Of a stretch of 64,000 nucleotides of DNA, positions 53,453 through 61,194 are shown piece after piece (position 1 is the stretch's first letter; the number at the start of each line of letters is the position of its first letter). A program made the position numbers and the translations under genes. The stretch comes from Gemmatimonadetes bacterium bin94 (GTDB lineage: Bacteria; Gemmatimonadota; Gemmatimonadetes; Longimicrobiales; Gaopeijiaceae), in assembly GCA_002238865.1 (NCBI GenBank), contig MPNE01000002.1, positions 62,001 to 126,000 on the forward strand. Reading direction: 5' to 3'. The notes below the pieces were generated by a model that was not told the DNA's origin, did not search any database, and saw nothing but the letters and a program-made list of their open reading frames with translations.

Positions 53453-54235
53453 TCAGTTGCCTCTTCCGCGCCGCCTCGCCGGTGGCAGGTCCAGAGATCC
53501 TCGAATGTCCGAATAGCGGATCCGCTCCCGGCGACCGTCCCTGACCACCAGGTCACCGTCCACATCCCGGACGGACACCCCGCCCGAGCCGACTTCGTCG
53601 ATGCGCACAGTGCCCCCGACGGCTTCCACCCTGATGCTGCCCGATCCGTCGGACACCACCACGTTGCCGGTAACGCTCTTGATATGGAGGCTACCCGATC
53701 CGTCCTCCACCTCGATGTCGCCGCTCACACCCTCGACCCTGAGGCTGCCGGACCCGTCCTCGATGACCACCGAACCCACGTCTCGAAGCTGCATGCTTCC
53801 CGATCCGTCCTTGAGATCGACTTCGCCCACACCCTCGATCGTGAGGCTCCCGGAACTGTCCTCGACACGAACGCTTGTGCCCGGCGGGACTTCCACCACC
53901 AGGTCTATGCGCGCGTAGTTCCTCCCCCAACCCCCATTTCGGTTCGGGTAGCCGGTCTCGATCCTGTCACCCGACAGGGAAACATCGAGTTCCTCGAACC
54001 GGTCCCGATCGGACGCGCACAGCGTGGCCGAGACGCGAATCTCCCCGATCCCGTCCCGTCCCCTTATCGCCAGCGTTCCGGCTCCCGCGTCCACCTCCAG
54101 GCTTCCCCGCGCCGCGCCGGTGATCTCGAGTTCATCGCGAAACTCGCACCTGTCCTGCGCCGCCAACCCGGCCGGTACCACGGCCACCGCTCCAAGAACC
54201 GCAACCATCGCCGTCCGCTTCGTGCATCCCCTCAT
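53453..54235 (-). CDS. Secreted beta-repeat (DUF4097-like) protein
   Basis: 260 residues from ATG 54235; AGGAAG lies about 9 bases upstream. Signal peptide ends at AGLAAQ. From residue 124 to 230 a motif of about 18 residues recurs six times: a turn (E/K/S)DGSGS followed by (L/I)x(V/I)xxVxGx(I/V)x(V/I). This should wind into a parallel beta-solenoid, as in the DUF4097 'putative adhesin' family. The repeats are regular in protein but not identical in DNA. Located outside the membrane; partner and job unknown. Confidence 0.85.
   Translation of the reverse strand: MRGCTKRTAMVAVLGAVAVVPAGLAAQDRCEFRDELEITGAARGSLEVDAGAGTLAIRGRDGIGEIRVSATLCASDRDRFEELDVSLSGDRIETGYPNRNGGWGRNYARIDLVVEVPPGTSVRVEDSSGSLTIEGVGEVDLKDGSGSMQLRDVGSVVIEDGSGSLRVEGVSGDIEVEDGSGSLHIKSVTGNVVVSDGSGSIRVEAVGGTVRIDEVGSGGVSVRDVDGDLVVRDGRRERIRYSDIRGSLDLPPARRRGRGN
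53546..53866 (-). repeat. Coding repeat array (about 54-bp units)
   Basis: Encodes residues 124-230 of the DUF4097-like protein. Five or six units with the shared core GACGGGTCCGG-type codons for DGSGS. Units vary by one residue (17-19), so the DNA repeat is imperfect. Confidence 0.7.
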
Positions 54236-54389
54236 GTCCACTCTTCCTTTCAAGAGTCATTCCGGTTGATCTCGTGCCGCCAACACTGCAAGACGAAGGA
54301 CACGCTCCAAAGGTTTTCCTTGATCCGCGGCGGCCACTGGCGCAGTATCACCTTGTGGCCACCTCGGACCGGTACTCAGGGAGGGTCTT

Positions 54390-55409
54390 ATGACCTGTCG
54401 CACGATCGCCACGTTGCTGCTCCTGGGAGGAGCGGCGTGCACTCCGACCACCGAGCGAGCCGGGCAGGACGGCCAGGCCGCCCGGATAGACAAGGCGAAG
54501 CTTCACGGCGTCTGGCAGATCATGACGGTCGAGAACCTCGAGACGGGCGAAGTCGACTCGGTCGCGAACCATCGGACCGTCTGGACCCACTACACCGACT
54601 CGCACTGGACCTACGTCTGGATGGATGCCGGCCGGGAGGGGAGCACGCCATCCGTGTTCGCCGACCTGACGCCCGAAGACCAGCACGCCGAGAACCGGGC
54701 CAAGATGCTGGATGATCAGGGAGAGTGGCGCTTCTGGGGAAGCGGTGGGGAGTGGTGGCTCGACGGAGACGTGATGGGGTACACCAACGTCGTGTCCATC
54801 GAGCCGTACCAGGTCCAGATGGGCGGCCTGGAGAAGGTCGCCTATGTGAACGACACGGCATACGCGTACCACACGGTGCCGGAAGCCGGAGAGGCGGTTC
54901 TCGAATTCACGCATCGCCGTCTCGACACGATGGGCGAGCTACCCGTGACCCGTCAGGGCGACATCGATCCGGCGGACCTGCGGGGGAACTGGCAGATCAT
55001 GTCCACCCGAAACGTGACGACCGGTGAGGTGGACGAGGTGTGGGAGCACCGGACGGCCTGGTTCCACGTGACGGACACGCACTGGACGTATGTCTGGATG
55101 GAAAAGGGACGGGAAGTCGTCACGCCCGGAGAGCTTGCGAGCCTGACTCCGGAAGACAAGGTGTCGGCCCGCCATGCACAGATCTGGAATGATCGAAACC
55201 AACCGGTGTTCTGGGCGAGCGGAGGCACGTACTCGATCCGGGACTCGATGTTCGTCGTGGGACCGAGGGTCCTGTCGATCGAGCCGTTCTGGATCGGGGT
55301 GGAGGGCGAAGAGCCGATCACCCGATTGGACCGGGACGCGTACGTGTACCTGTCTCCTCCCCGCGCTGACGGGACCGTCACCGAGACGACCCACCGGAGG
55401 ATCGACTAG
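54390..55409 (+). CDS. Lipoprotein with two tandem copies of one domain, unknown family
   Basis: 339 residues. N-terminus MTCRTIATLLLLGGAAC is a lipoprotein-type signal; GGGAGGG before the ATG is a ribosome site. Two domains of about 145 residues share the order WQIM, TGEVD, HRT, THWTYVWM (or SHWTYVWM), GRE, LTPED, and end in THRRLD or THRRID. The repeats are clearly homologous but diverged, so an old internal duplication. The conserved tryptophans suggest a lipocalin-like ligand pocket; that is inference. Its stop shares the palindrome CTAG with the convergent M16 gene. Confidence 0.85.
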   Translation: MTCRTIATLLLLGGAACTPTTERAGQDGQAARIDKAKLHGVWQIMTVENLETGEVDSVANHRTVWTHYTDSHWTYVWMDAGREGSTPSVFADLTPEDQHAENRAKMLDDQGEWRFWGSGGEWWLDGDVMGYTNVVSIEPYQVQMGGLEKVAYVNDTAYAYHTVPEAGEAVLEFTHRRLDTMGELPVTRQGDIDPADLRGNWQIMSTRNVTTGEVDEVWEHRTAWFHVTDTHWTYVWMEKGREVVTPGELASLTPEDKVSARHAQIWNDRNQPVFWASGGTYSIRDSMFVVGPRVLSIEPFWIGVEGEEPITRLDRDAYVYLSPPRADGTVTETTHRRID

Positions 55410-56935
55410 CGCGACAGTTCCGCCTCCACCTCGTCCAGCGCTACGGGCCAGCGCGGGTGGCGCGCGGCCCTGATCCTCTCCAGCGGCCCCGCCACGATCG
55501 TCATGAAGGTCGCCGGATCCAGGTACTCCCGCGCTATCGCCTTGACGTTCTCGGCCGTGACGGAACGCACGGCTTCGGGCCATGCCATCAGGAATTCCGT
55601 GCTCCCGCGGCGCACATGCTCGACCGCGAATGTCTCGCTCGCACTCGTCGCCAACTCCAGCGACCGCCGCCAGACCGCCTCGACCAGCCACCCCTTGGCG
55701 CGTGCAACCTCGTCCTCGGTCACCGGCTCCCGCGGATCGTGCATTCGCTCCAGCTCGTCCAGGCTGTAGCGGACGAGGGGCGCTACAGCCTCGGGGCGCC
55801 CGCCCGTGCGGACGAGGAGCAGACCCGTTCCGGACGCCGTCACCGGAATCTCGAAGTCGTCCCGGTTGGCCAGGCCCCGCATTTCTCGCGCGGCGATGTT
55901 GAGGCGCTCGGCAAGGATGAAGCGGAGCACCGACAAGGCTGCCCGATCCGCCTCGGCGACGCCCTCGACCGCACGGCCGATGGCGATCCAGCCCTCCAGG
56001 CTCGGGACATCCACGGCGTGGAAGCGGCTCGATCCCTGGCCCGACTCGATCGTGGCGGGTTCCCTCGCCGGTTCGCGGCTGGGTGCCCAACCCCGAGTCG
56101 CTGACTCCAGGACAGCTTCCACCTCGCCGCGGGGAACGCTTCCTCCGACTCCAAACACCACGCGGTCGGCGCCCAGGGTCCTGGTGGCCAACGCTCCAAC
56201 CGCGGCCTGCGAGACCGTCTGCCCGGGTTCCGGAGGCGCCAGGGGATACCCTCGTACCCGCCGCTCCAGCTCGACCTTGGGGCGGAAGCCGTCGCCGTCG
56301 ATCCCGGCCATGGGCATGCTGTAGCCGGGACCCGTCCGGTATTGGCGGATCGTTGCGGGGTTCAGGTCGGGGTTCCGCATGAGCTCAACGAGCAGCTGAA
56401 GCCCCGCTTGCCAGTCTTCCGGGAGCACCTGGAGCGTGATGTGGGTGGCGTCGAGTGTCTCCACGGCGTTCAGCGACGTACCCAGCTCGGCGAGACGAAG
56501 CGAGAGCGCACGGCTGGTCCGGGCCGCGCCACGTGTCGTGAGGAGCCGGGTCAGGAGGGCCGACGCACCGGCCTCGCCCTCGGCCTCGTGGAGCCGACCG
56601 AGGGGCAGGGCGGCGGTGAGGCGCACCAGCGGGTCCGAGGCTGCCGGCAGGATGTACGCCCGTGCGCCGGCCGTCGTCTCGAAGATGGCCTGCCCCGGAT
56701 GGGGAGGGGTGAATGCGGTGGGTCCGAGTGCGAGCTCCGCCGGAGCTGGCCAGTTGTGCTCGAGGATCGGCCGCGAGCGGCCGGGCAGCGTATCGTCGGC
56801 GCTTCCTCCGCACGCGCCCATGGCCAGTACCGCCGAAGCCGCGAGCGCGGTCGAGCCAACCAGCCCCACCCGGGCCGTCCCGACCCGGCCGACTGCGGTC
56901 CACCACCGACACCCGACACGCACCCCCGCCCTCAT
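55406..56935 (-). CDS. M16-family peptidase-like protein, catalytically degenerate
   Basis: 509 residues from ATG 56935, overlapping the active partner's stop as ATGA. A lipoprotein-like signal (AVLAMGACGG) is followed by two M16-type domains. The place of the zinc motif HxxEH reads EGEAGASALLTRLLT, with no histidines or glutamate in register, so it should not cleave. Heterodimeric M16 peptidases pair one active and one inactive subunit, as in the mitochondrial processing peptidase and several bacterial pairs, and this gene's neighbour is the active half. Confidence 0.88.
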   Translation of the reverse strand: MRAGVRVGCRWWTAVGRVGTARVGLVGSTALAASAVLAMGACGGSADDTLPGRSRPILEHNWPAPAELALGPTAFTPPHPGQAIFETTAGARAYILPAASDPLVRLTAALPLGRLHEAEGEAGASALLTRLLTTRGAARTSRALSLRLAELGTSLNAVETLDATHITLQVLPEDWQAGLQLLVELMRNPDLNPATIRQYRTGPGYSMPMAGIDGDGFRPKVELERRVRGYPLAPPEPGQTVSQAAVGALATRTLGADRVVFGVGGSVPRGEVEAVLESATRGWAPSREPAREPATIESGQGSSRFHAVDVPSLEGWIAIGRAVEGVAEADRAALSVLRFILAERLNIAAREMRGLANRDDFEIPVTASGTGLLLVRTGGRPEAVAPLVRYSLDELERMHDPREPVTEDEVARAKGWLVEAVWRRSLELATSASETFAVEHVRRGSTEFLMAWPEAVRSVTAENVKAIAREYLDPATFMTIVAGPLERIRAARHPRWPVALDEVEAELSR

Positions 56936-58596
56936 CGCCCGTCTCCAGGCAGCTCGGCCCACAGGAAGTCGAGCCAGCTTGGTCCGCTTCCCTCGGGGGG
57001 CGCGGCGCGGGCCACCGCGATCACCCGGTTGGAGGGCACGAAGTAGGTAGCCGCGACATGCTGCACGTCAGCCGCCGTGGCCGCGTCCCTCGCTCCGACC
57101 AGGTCCGGCAACACACTCCAGTGGTTCATCGTGTGATGGTGCCCGATCAGGAAAGCGAGCTCCTGCGGATTGTCGAGGAACTCCGCCCACTCGACCCGGA
57201 GCCGCTTGTGCGCGCGCGTCATGGCCGCAGAGTCGATCCGTCCCGCCCGGAGGTCGTCCACGGCGGACAGCAACGCCCGCTCGACGGCCGCCAGGTCACC
57301 GTCCGCTTCCGCCTGCGCCACCAGGTTGAACGCGCCGGGCGACCCGAAACGGTAGGTATGGATGACCCGGAAGTCGGCGGACGCAGAGGCCGATGTGCCA
57401 CTCGCCGCCAACCGCTGGCCGGCGATGCCGTGAGGCCCGCTCAGCAGCGCGGCGATGAGATCGAGCACGGGCCGGTCGGGGTGCCCCATGCCCGGGATGC
57501 GGTATCGCACGTGGACCTGCGGCGAGAGCGGCTCCGTCCAGTCGAGCCGAACCGATCCGCCGGGCACGGGCTCGGCCTCGACGTCCATGTCGGCCGGGGG
57601 CTCGGGCCCTCGGGGCAGCTCGCCGAAGTAGCGTTGCGCGAGCGGTACGATCTGGTCGAGGGTCACGTCGCCGACCAGCACGAGTGTCGCGTTGTTGGGC
57701 ACGAAGTAGTCGTCGTAGACACGCTGCATCGCGGCCCGGGTGAAGGTCCCGAAGTCGCGAAGATGCCCACCGTCGGGCAGGTAGACGGGGTGGGCCGCGG
57801 CGGTGACGCCGTCGATCGCCTCGTTGAAACGGGTCTGTGGCCGGCTCAGCCCCCCGAGGACCTGCTCCAGCACGGTAAAGCGCTGCGCCTCCCAGCCCCG
57901 GAGGATCGCGTTGGCCATCCGGTCCGCTTCGAGCCGGAAGAAAAGTTCCAGGTGCTCCCGGGGGAGCGCCATGTTCATCTCCATGTAGTCCTGCTCGGTG
58001 CTGGCCGGGACCGGATCCGTATGGCGCGCGTAACCGCCGTGCTGGAGGTACCACTTGTAGGACGTCCAGAAGTCCCGGTACTCGTTGTCCAGATCTTCGA
58101 GCTCGTAAAGCCTCTCCCGGAGGGCCCGCATCTCGGGCGTGACCGGCCACCCCAGCTCGTCGAAGAAGACCGCCCGCTCCCGCAGTCGATTGCGCTCCCG
58201 GTTTCTGAGCGAGATGAGCTCCTGCTCCGTGTCGTGGATCTCCCGAAGAATGGGCAGCTCGGCGCTCAGGTCGCTGGTGCCGATGGTGGTGGTCCCCTGA
58301 TGGATGACGTGCTCAAGGAAGTGCGTCATGCCGTGGAGCCCCACCGGCTCCTGCATTGAGCCGACCCGAATCCACAGGTTGGCGGCCACCCGGGGCGTTC
58401 GGTGGTCTTCGACGACCAGAATCGTGAAGCCGTTGTCGAGCACATGCTCGTGGACATCGAGCGCCTGGGACGCGGATGGAGAGGCGAGCCCGGATGCCGG
58501 CGGGCGCGCGGGCGGTGACTCCGTCGAATCACCTTCCCGCGGTGGGGCCAGGGCAGCTATTCCGCTGACGCAGATGACAACGAACAGGGTTCTCAT
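56932..58596 (-). CDS. M16-family zinc peptidase, active subunit
   Basis: 554 residues. Signal peptide at 1-about 16, a Ser/Pro/Ala-rich linker, then the M16 domain with the inverted zinc motif H92-F-L-E95-H96 (MTHFLEHVIHQGTTT). Many acidic/arginine residues separate it from the rest of the N-domain (an inserted helix RNRERNRLRERAVFF). The C-domain follows. Expected to degrade peptides in the periplasm or at the surface together with the inactive partner encoded next. Confidence 0.9.
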   Translation of the reverse strand: MRTLFVVICVSGIAALAPPREGDSTESPPARPPASGLASPSASQALDVHEHVLDNGFTILVVEDHRTPRVAANLWIRVGSMQEPVGLHGMTHFLEHVIHQGTTTIGTSDLSAELPILREIHDTEQELISLRNRERNRLRERAVFFDELGWPVTPEMRALRERLYELEDLDNEYRDFWTSYKWYLQHGGYARHTDPVPASTEQDYMEMNMALPREHLELFFRLEADRMANAILRGWEAQRFTVLEQVLGGLSRPQTRFNEAIDGVTAAAHPVYLPDGGHLRDFGTFTRAAMQRVYDDYFVPNNATLVLVGDVTLDQIVPLAQRYFGELPRGPEPPADMDVEAEPVPGGSVRLDWTEPLSPQVHVRYRIPGMGHPDRPVLDLIAALLSGPHGIAGQRLAASGTSASASADFRVIHTYRFGSPGAFNLVAQAEADGDLAAVERALLSAVDDLRAGRIDSAAMTRAHKRLRVEWAEFLDNPQELAFLIGHHHTMNHWSVLPDLVGARDAATAADVQHVAATYFVPSNRVIAVARAAPPEGSGPSWLDFLWAELPGDGR

Positions 58597-58661
58597 TGCC
58601 GGGACCCCTTCTTTGCACGTGGCCAGGCATGCCCCCAGGGAGGCGGGCGCGTGAACTCCGG

Positions 58662-59663
58662 CTAGCCTGGCACGCGGGCCGTGGCGAGCAGGTGGTCGAC
58701 ATGGTGGGCTTCAGGACAGCGGCGGGCGCTGGTCTCCAGCTGTACCGTCATGTGTTGGATGTCGAATTCCTCGTACGCGACGTCGCGGACCCGGTCCAGC
58801 AGGGAGTGATGGCCCCCGTCGGTCTCATAACCGGGTTCCACCAGCATATGTGCGGTCAGCGCGACGTATCCCGGCGACAGGGTCCAGCAATGGACATCGT
58901 GAATCACGGTCACCCCTTCGAGTCCCTCGAGCCGATGGCAGAGGGCGTAGAGATCGACGTTCTCCGGAGTCCCCTCCAACAGCACGTCAACAACCCCGGA
59001 CAGCAGACGCCACGTGCTCATGAGGATCAGGACACCGATCAAGACGCTGACGACCGGATCCGCCACGTGCCAGCCGAACGCCCAAACGAGCACTGCCGCG
59101 ACGACGACGGCGACGGAGCCCATCAGGTCGGTGATCATGTGCTGAAAAGTGCTTTCGAGGCTCTCGTTCTCTTGCGTGGCCCCGTGCAGAATCCAGACAG
59201 CCGAAATGTTGACCACCAATCCGATCGATCCCACGATGAGCAGGAGGCTGCCCTGCACTTCGGGAGTTTCCGAGAAACGGCGGTATGCCTCGATGAAGAC
59301 CAGGACGGAGATTCCCCACAGCGTCAATGCGTTGATGAGCGCGGCGAGAACCCCCGCACGGTGGAAGCCGTAGGTCCGCTCCGCCGTAGCAGCTCTCCCC
59401 GAGGCCCGCATGGTAACAAGTGCGAGCACGATGAACACGGCATCGGTGAGCATGTGTCCGGCGTGGGCAAGAAGCGCCAGGCTGCCCGCGACGAAGCCCG
59501 CCACGATTTCGACGACCAGATACCCGACGATCAACACCAGCGCTGCGGTGAGACTCCGTTTGCCTGCGCGCTGCGACTCGTCGGAGCTTTCGGGAAGACC
59601 TTGCGGTCCGTGTGAATGATCCAGGTGATCCCGTCCGGGACCGAAGCTGCCGGAGTTCGTCAA
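58662..59663 (-). CDS. Cation diffusion facilitator (CzcD/ZitB-type) transporter
   Basis: 333 residues. Six membrane helices (about 38-215). The zinc-site motifs are H70-D74 (AHAGHMLTDA) in helix 2 and HMITDL in helix 5. The N-terminus is histidine-rich (DHLDHSHGP), as in Zn/Cd exporters. A cytoplasmic domain with CHRLEGLEGV and DVHCWTLSPGYVALTAH follows. It pumps Zn2+ (or Cd2+, Co2+) out of the cytoplasm by proton exchange. It is divergent from the czcCBA-like operon, 274 bases away, and the two likely share metal-responsive control. Confidence 0.93.
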   Translation of the reverse strand: MTNSGSFGPGRDHLDHSHGPQGLPESSDESQRAGKRSLTAALVLIVGYLVVEIVAGFVAGSLALLAHAGHMLTDAVFIVLALVTMRASGRAATAERTYGFHRAGVLAALINALTLWGISVLVFIEAYRRFSETPEVQGSLLLIVGSIGLVVNISAVWILHGATQENESLESTFQHMITDLMGSVAVVVAAVLVWAFGWHVADPVVSVLIGVLILMSTWRLLSGVVDVLLEGTPENVDLYALCHRLEGLEGVTVIHDVHCWTLSPGYVALTAHMLVEPGYETDGGHHSLLDRVRDVAYEEFDIQHMTVQLETSARRCPEAHHVDHLLATARVPG

Positions 59664-59937
59664 CGTGACCTACCTCCCCCGCGATGACGGGCGGAGCGAG
59701 TGGACAGGTGAGCATGAGTACGCAGGCGCAATGATACCAACCGCCCCCCGGGGCACGCAACAATGCCACGATGCGCGATGGATGAATTGCGACAATTCTG
59801 TCCCGGCGGGCGACGATGCTGTAGTATGTGTTACCAAGCGTGCAGGACAGCACTGTAGTCGGCGTAGAGAATGTCCCACAAAAGATCCGGCGGCGAGAGG
59901 TGGCCGCGGGATCGTCTGCCGGGACCGGGAGGAATTG

Positions 59938-61194
59938 ATGAGATCGTCGGGAATGCGGGCGTTGCTGGCCTTGGTCCTTTGCAGTCCTTTCCTGTTGCCG
60001 ACACCCCTTCTCGGCCAGGGCGAGGTTCGACGACTATCGCTCCGCGAGGCCATGCAATCGTTTGCCGAGAACAGTCTCGAATTGAAGATCGCGCGATCCG
60101 AGGCCGCCGGACTCACGGGGGCGGCCCTGCAATCCCGTGCCTACTCGAACCCCGCGATATCCTTTAGCCGTGACGACCTCGGACATGAGTCAGAGAAGTT
60201 CTGGGAGGAGACCTTCCTTCTGGTTCAGCAGGTGGAATGGCCCGGCAGGACCGCCGCTCGCGGACGGGTCGCCACTCATACGATCGGCGCAGGCGCGGCC
60301 CGCCTCCTCGCCGACTCGATCGAACTGGCCTTCGTGGTGCGTGAGGCGTATGCGCAAGCCTGGTTCGAGGAACAGGCCGAACAGGTCGTGCGGCAGACCG
60401 CATCGGTGATCCGAGGGGTGGCCGAGGACGCTGAAACCCGCCTGGAAGCGGGTGACATTTCGGCCTACGAAGCCCGGCGCCTGCGCCTCGAGCGGGTGCA
60501 AGCCGAACAGGCGATGGCCGAGGCGGCACTGCGCGCCCGCGACGCCCGCAGGAGGCTGGCCACGCTCATCGCCCCCGGAGCCGGGACAGAGGAAATCGGG
60601 CCGTCCGAAGGTATGGACGGAGTACCCCCGATAGTGACCCGGGAGACTGCCTTGGGCGCCTTGCCCGGGAGACCGGATCTACAGGCCGTGGCCAGGGAGT
60701 TGGACGCCGCCCGCGCCGGAGAGCAGGTCGCCCGGAGCAGTTGGATTCCCGACCCGACCGTGGGTCTGGGATACCGGCATCACCTGGACGGATTCGCCGG
60801 CGCCAGCATCGCGCTTGACCTCCCGTTCCCCCTCTTCGACCGGGGGACCGGAACCAGGCAGGAGGCCGCCGCCCAGAGTTCCGGCGCGGCCTACCGCCTC
60901 GATCTCAGGCGGCGACTGGCCCGGTATGATTTGATGGCCGCTTCGGACCGATATGACTCCGGCCGCGCGCGACTCGAAGCGGCGGCACCGGAACTGCTCG
61001 TCGACGGCGAGGCGCTGCTGGCTTCGGCCACGGCGGCCTACGCCGAAAACGAAATGACGCTCCTGGAACTGCTTGACGCAGCGGGGGCGTTTCAGAACGC
61101 CCGTTTGAGCGCAATGTCGCTGAGGTTGGAGGCCTGGGTCGCCTACTACGACCTGCTTCGCGCAATGGGTGGAACCCCGGAGGAAGTGCCATGA
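59938..61194 (+). CDS. czcC: TolC/CzcC-type outer-membrane efflux protein
   Basis: 418 residues from ATG 59938, with GGGAGGAATTG just upstream as a ribosome site. Signal peptide ends near TPLLGQ. Two outer-membrane-efflux (TolC-fold) repeats follow, including LSLREAMQSFAENSLELKIA and ALGALPGRPDLQAVARELDAAR. It forms the outer-membrane channel of an RND heavy-metal exporter. The stop overlaps the adaptor start (ATGA). Confidence 0.88.
   Translation: MRSSGMRALLALVLCSPFLLPTPLLGQGEVRRLSLREAMQSFAENSLELKIARSEAAGLTGAALQSRAYSNPAISFSRDDLGHESEKFWEETFLLVQQVEWPGRTAARGRVATHTIGAGAARLLADSIELAFVVREAYAQAWFEEQAEQVVRQTASVIRGVAEDAETRLEAGDISAYEARRLRLERVQAEQAMAEAALRARDARRRLATLIAPGAGTEEIGPSEGMDGVPPIVTRETALGALPGRPDLQAVARELDAARAGEQVARSSWIPDPTVGLGYRHHLDGFAGASIALDLPFPLFDRGTGTRQEAAAQSSGAAYRLDLRRRLARYDLMAASDRYDSGRARLEAAAPELLVDGEALLASATAAYAENEMTLLELLDAAGAFQNARLSAMSLRLEAWVAYYDLLRAMGGTPEEVP

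Noticed and set aside
59664-59937. MerR-type operator between the CDF and czc genes
   Set aside because: A TTCTGT-20-TAGTAT pair exists near 59800, but no dyad symmetry was seen and no MerR gene is in the window; too weak to call.
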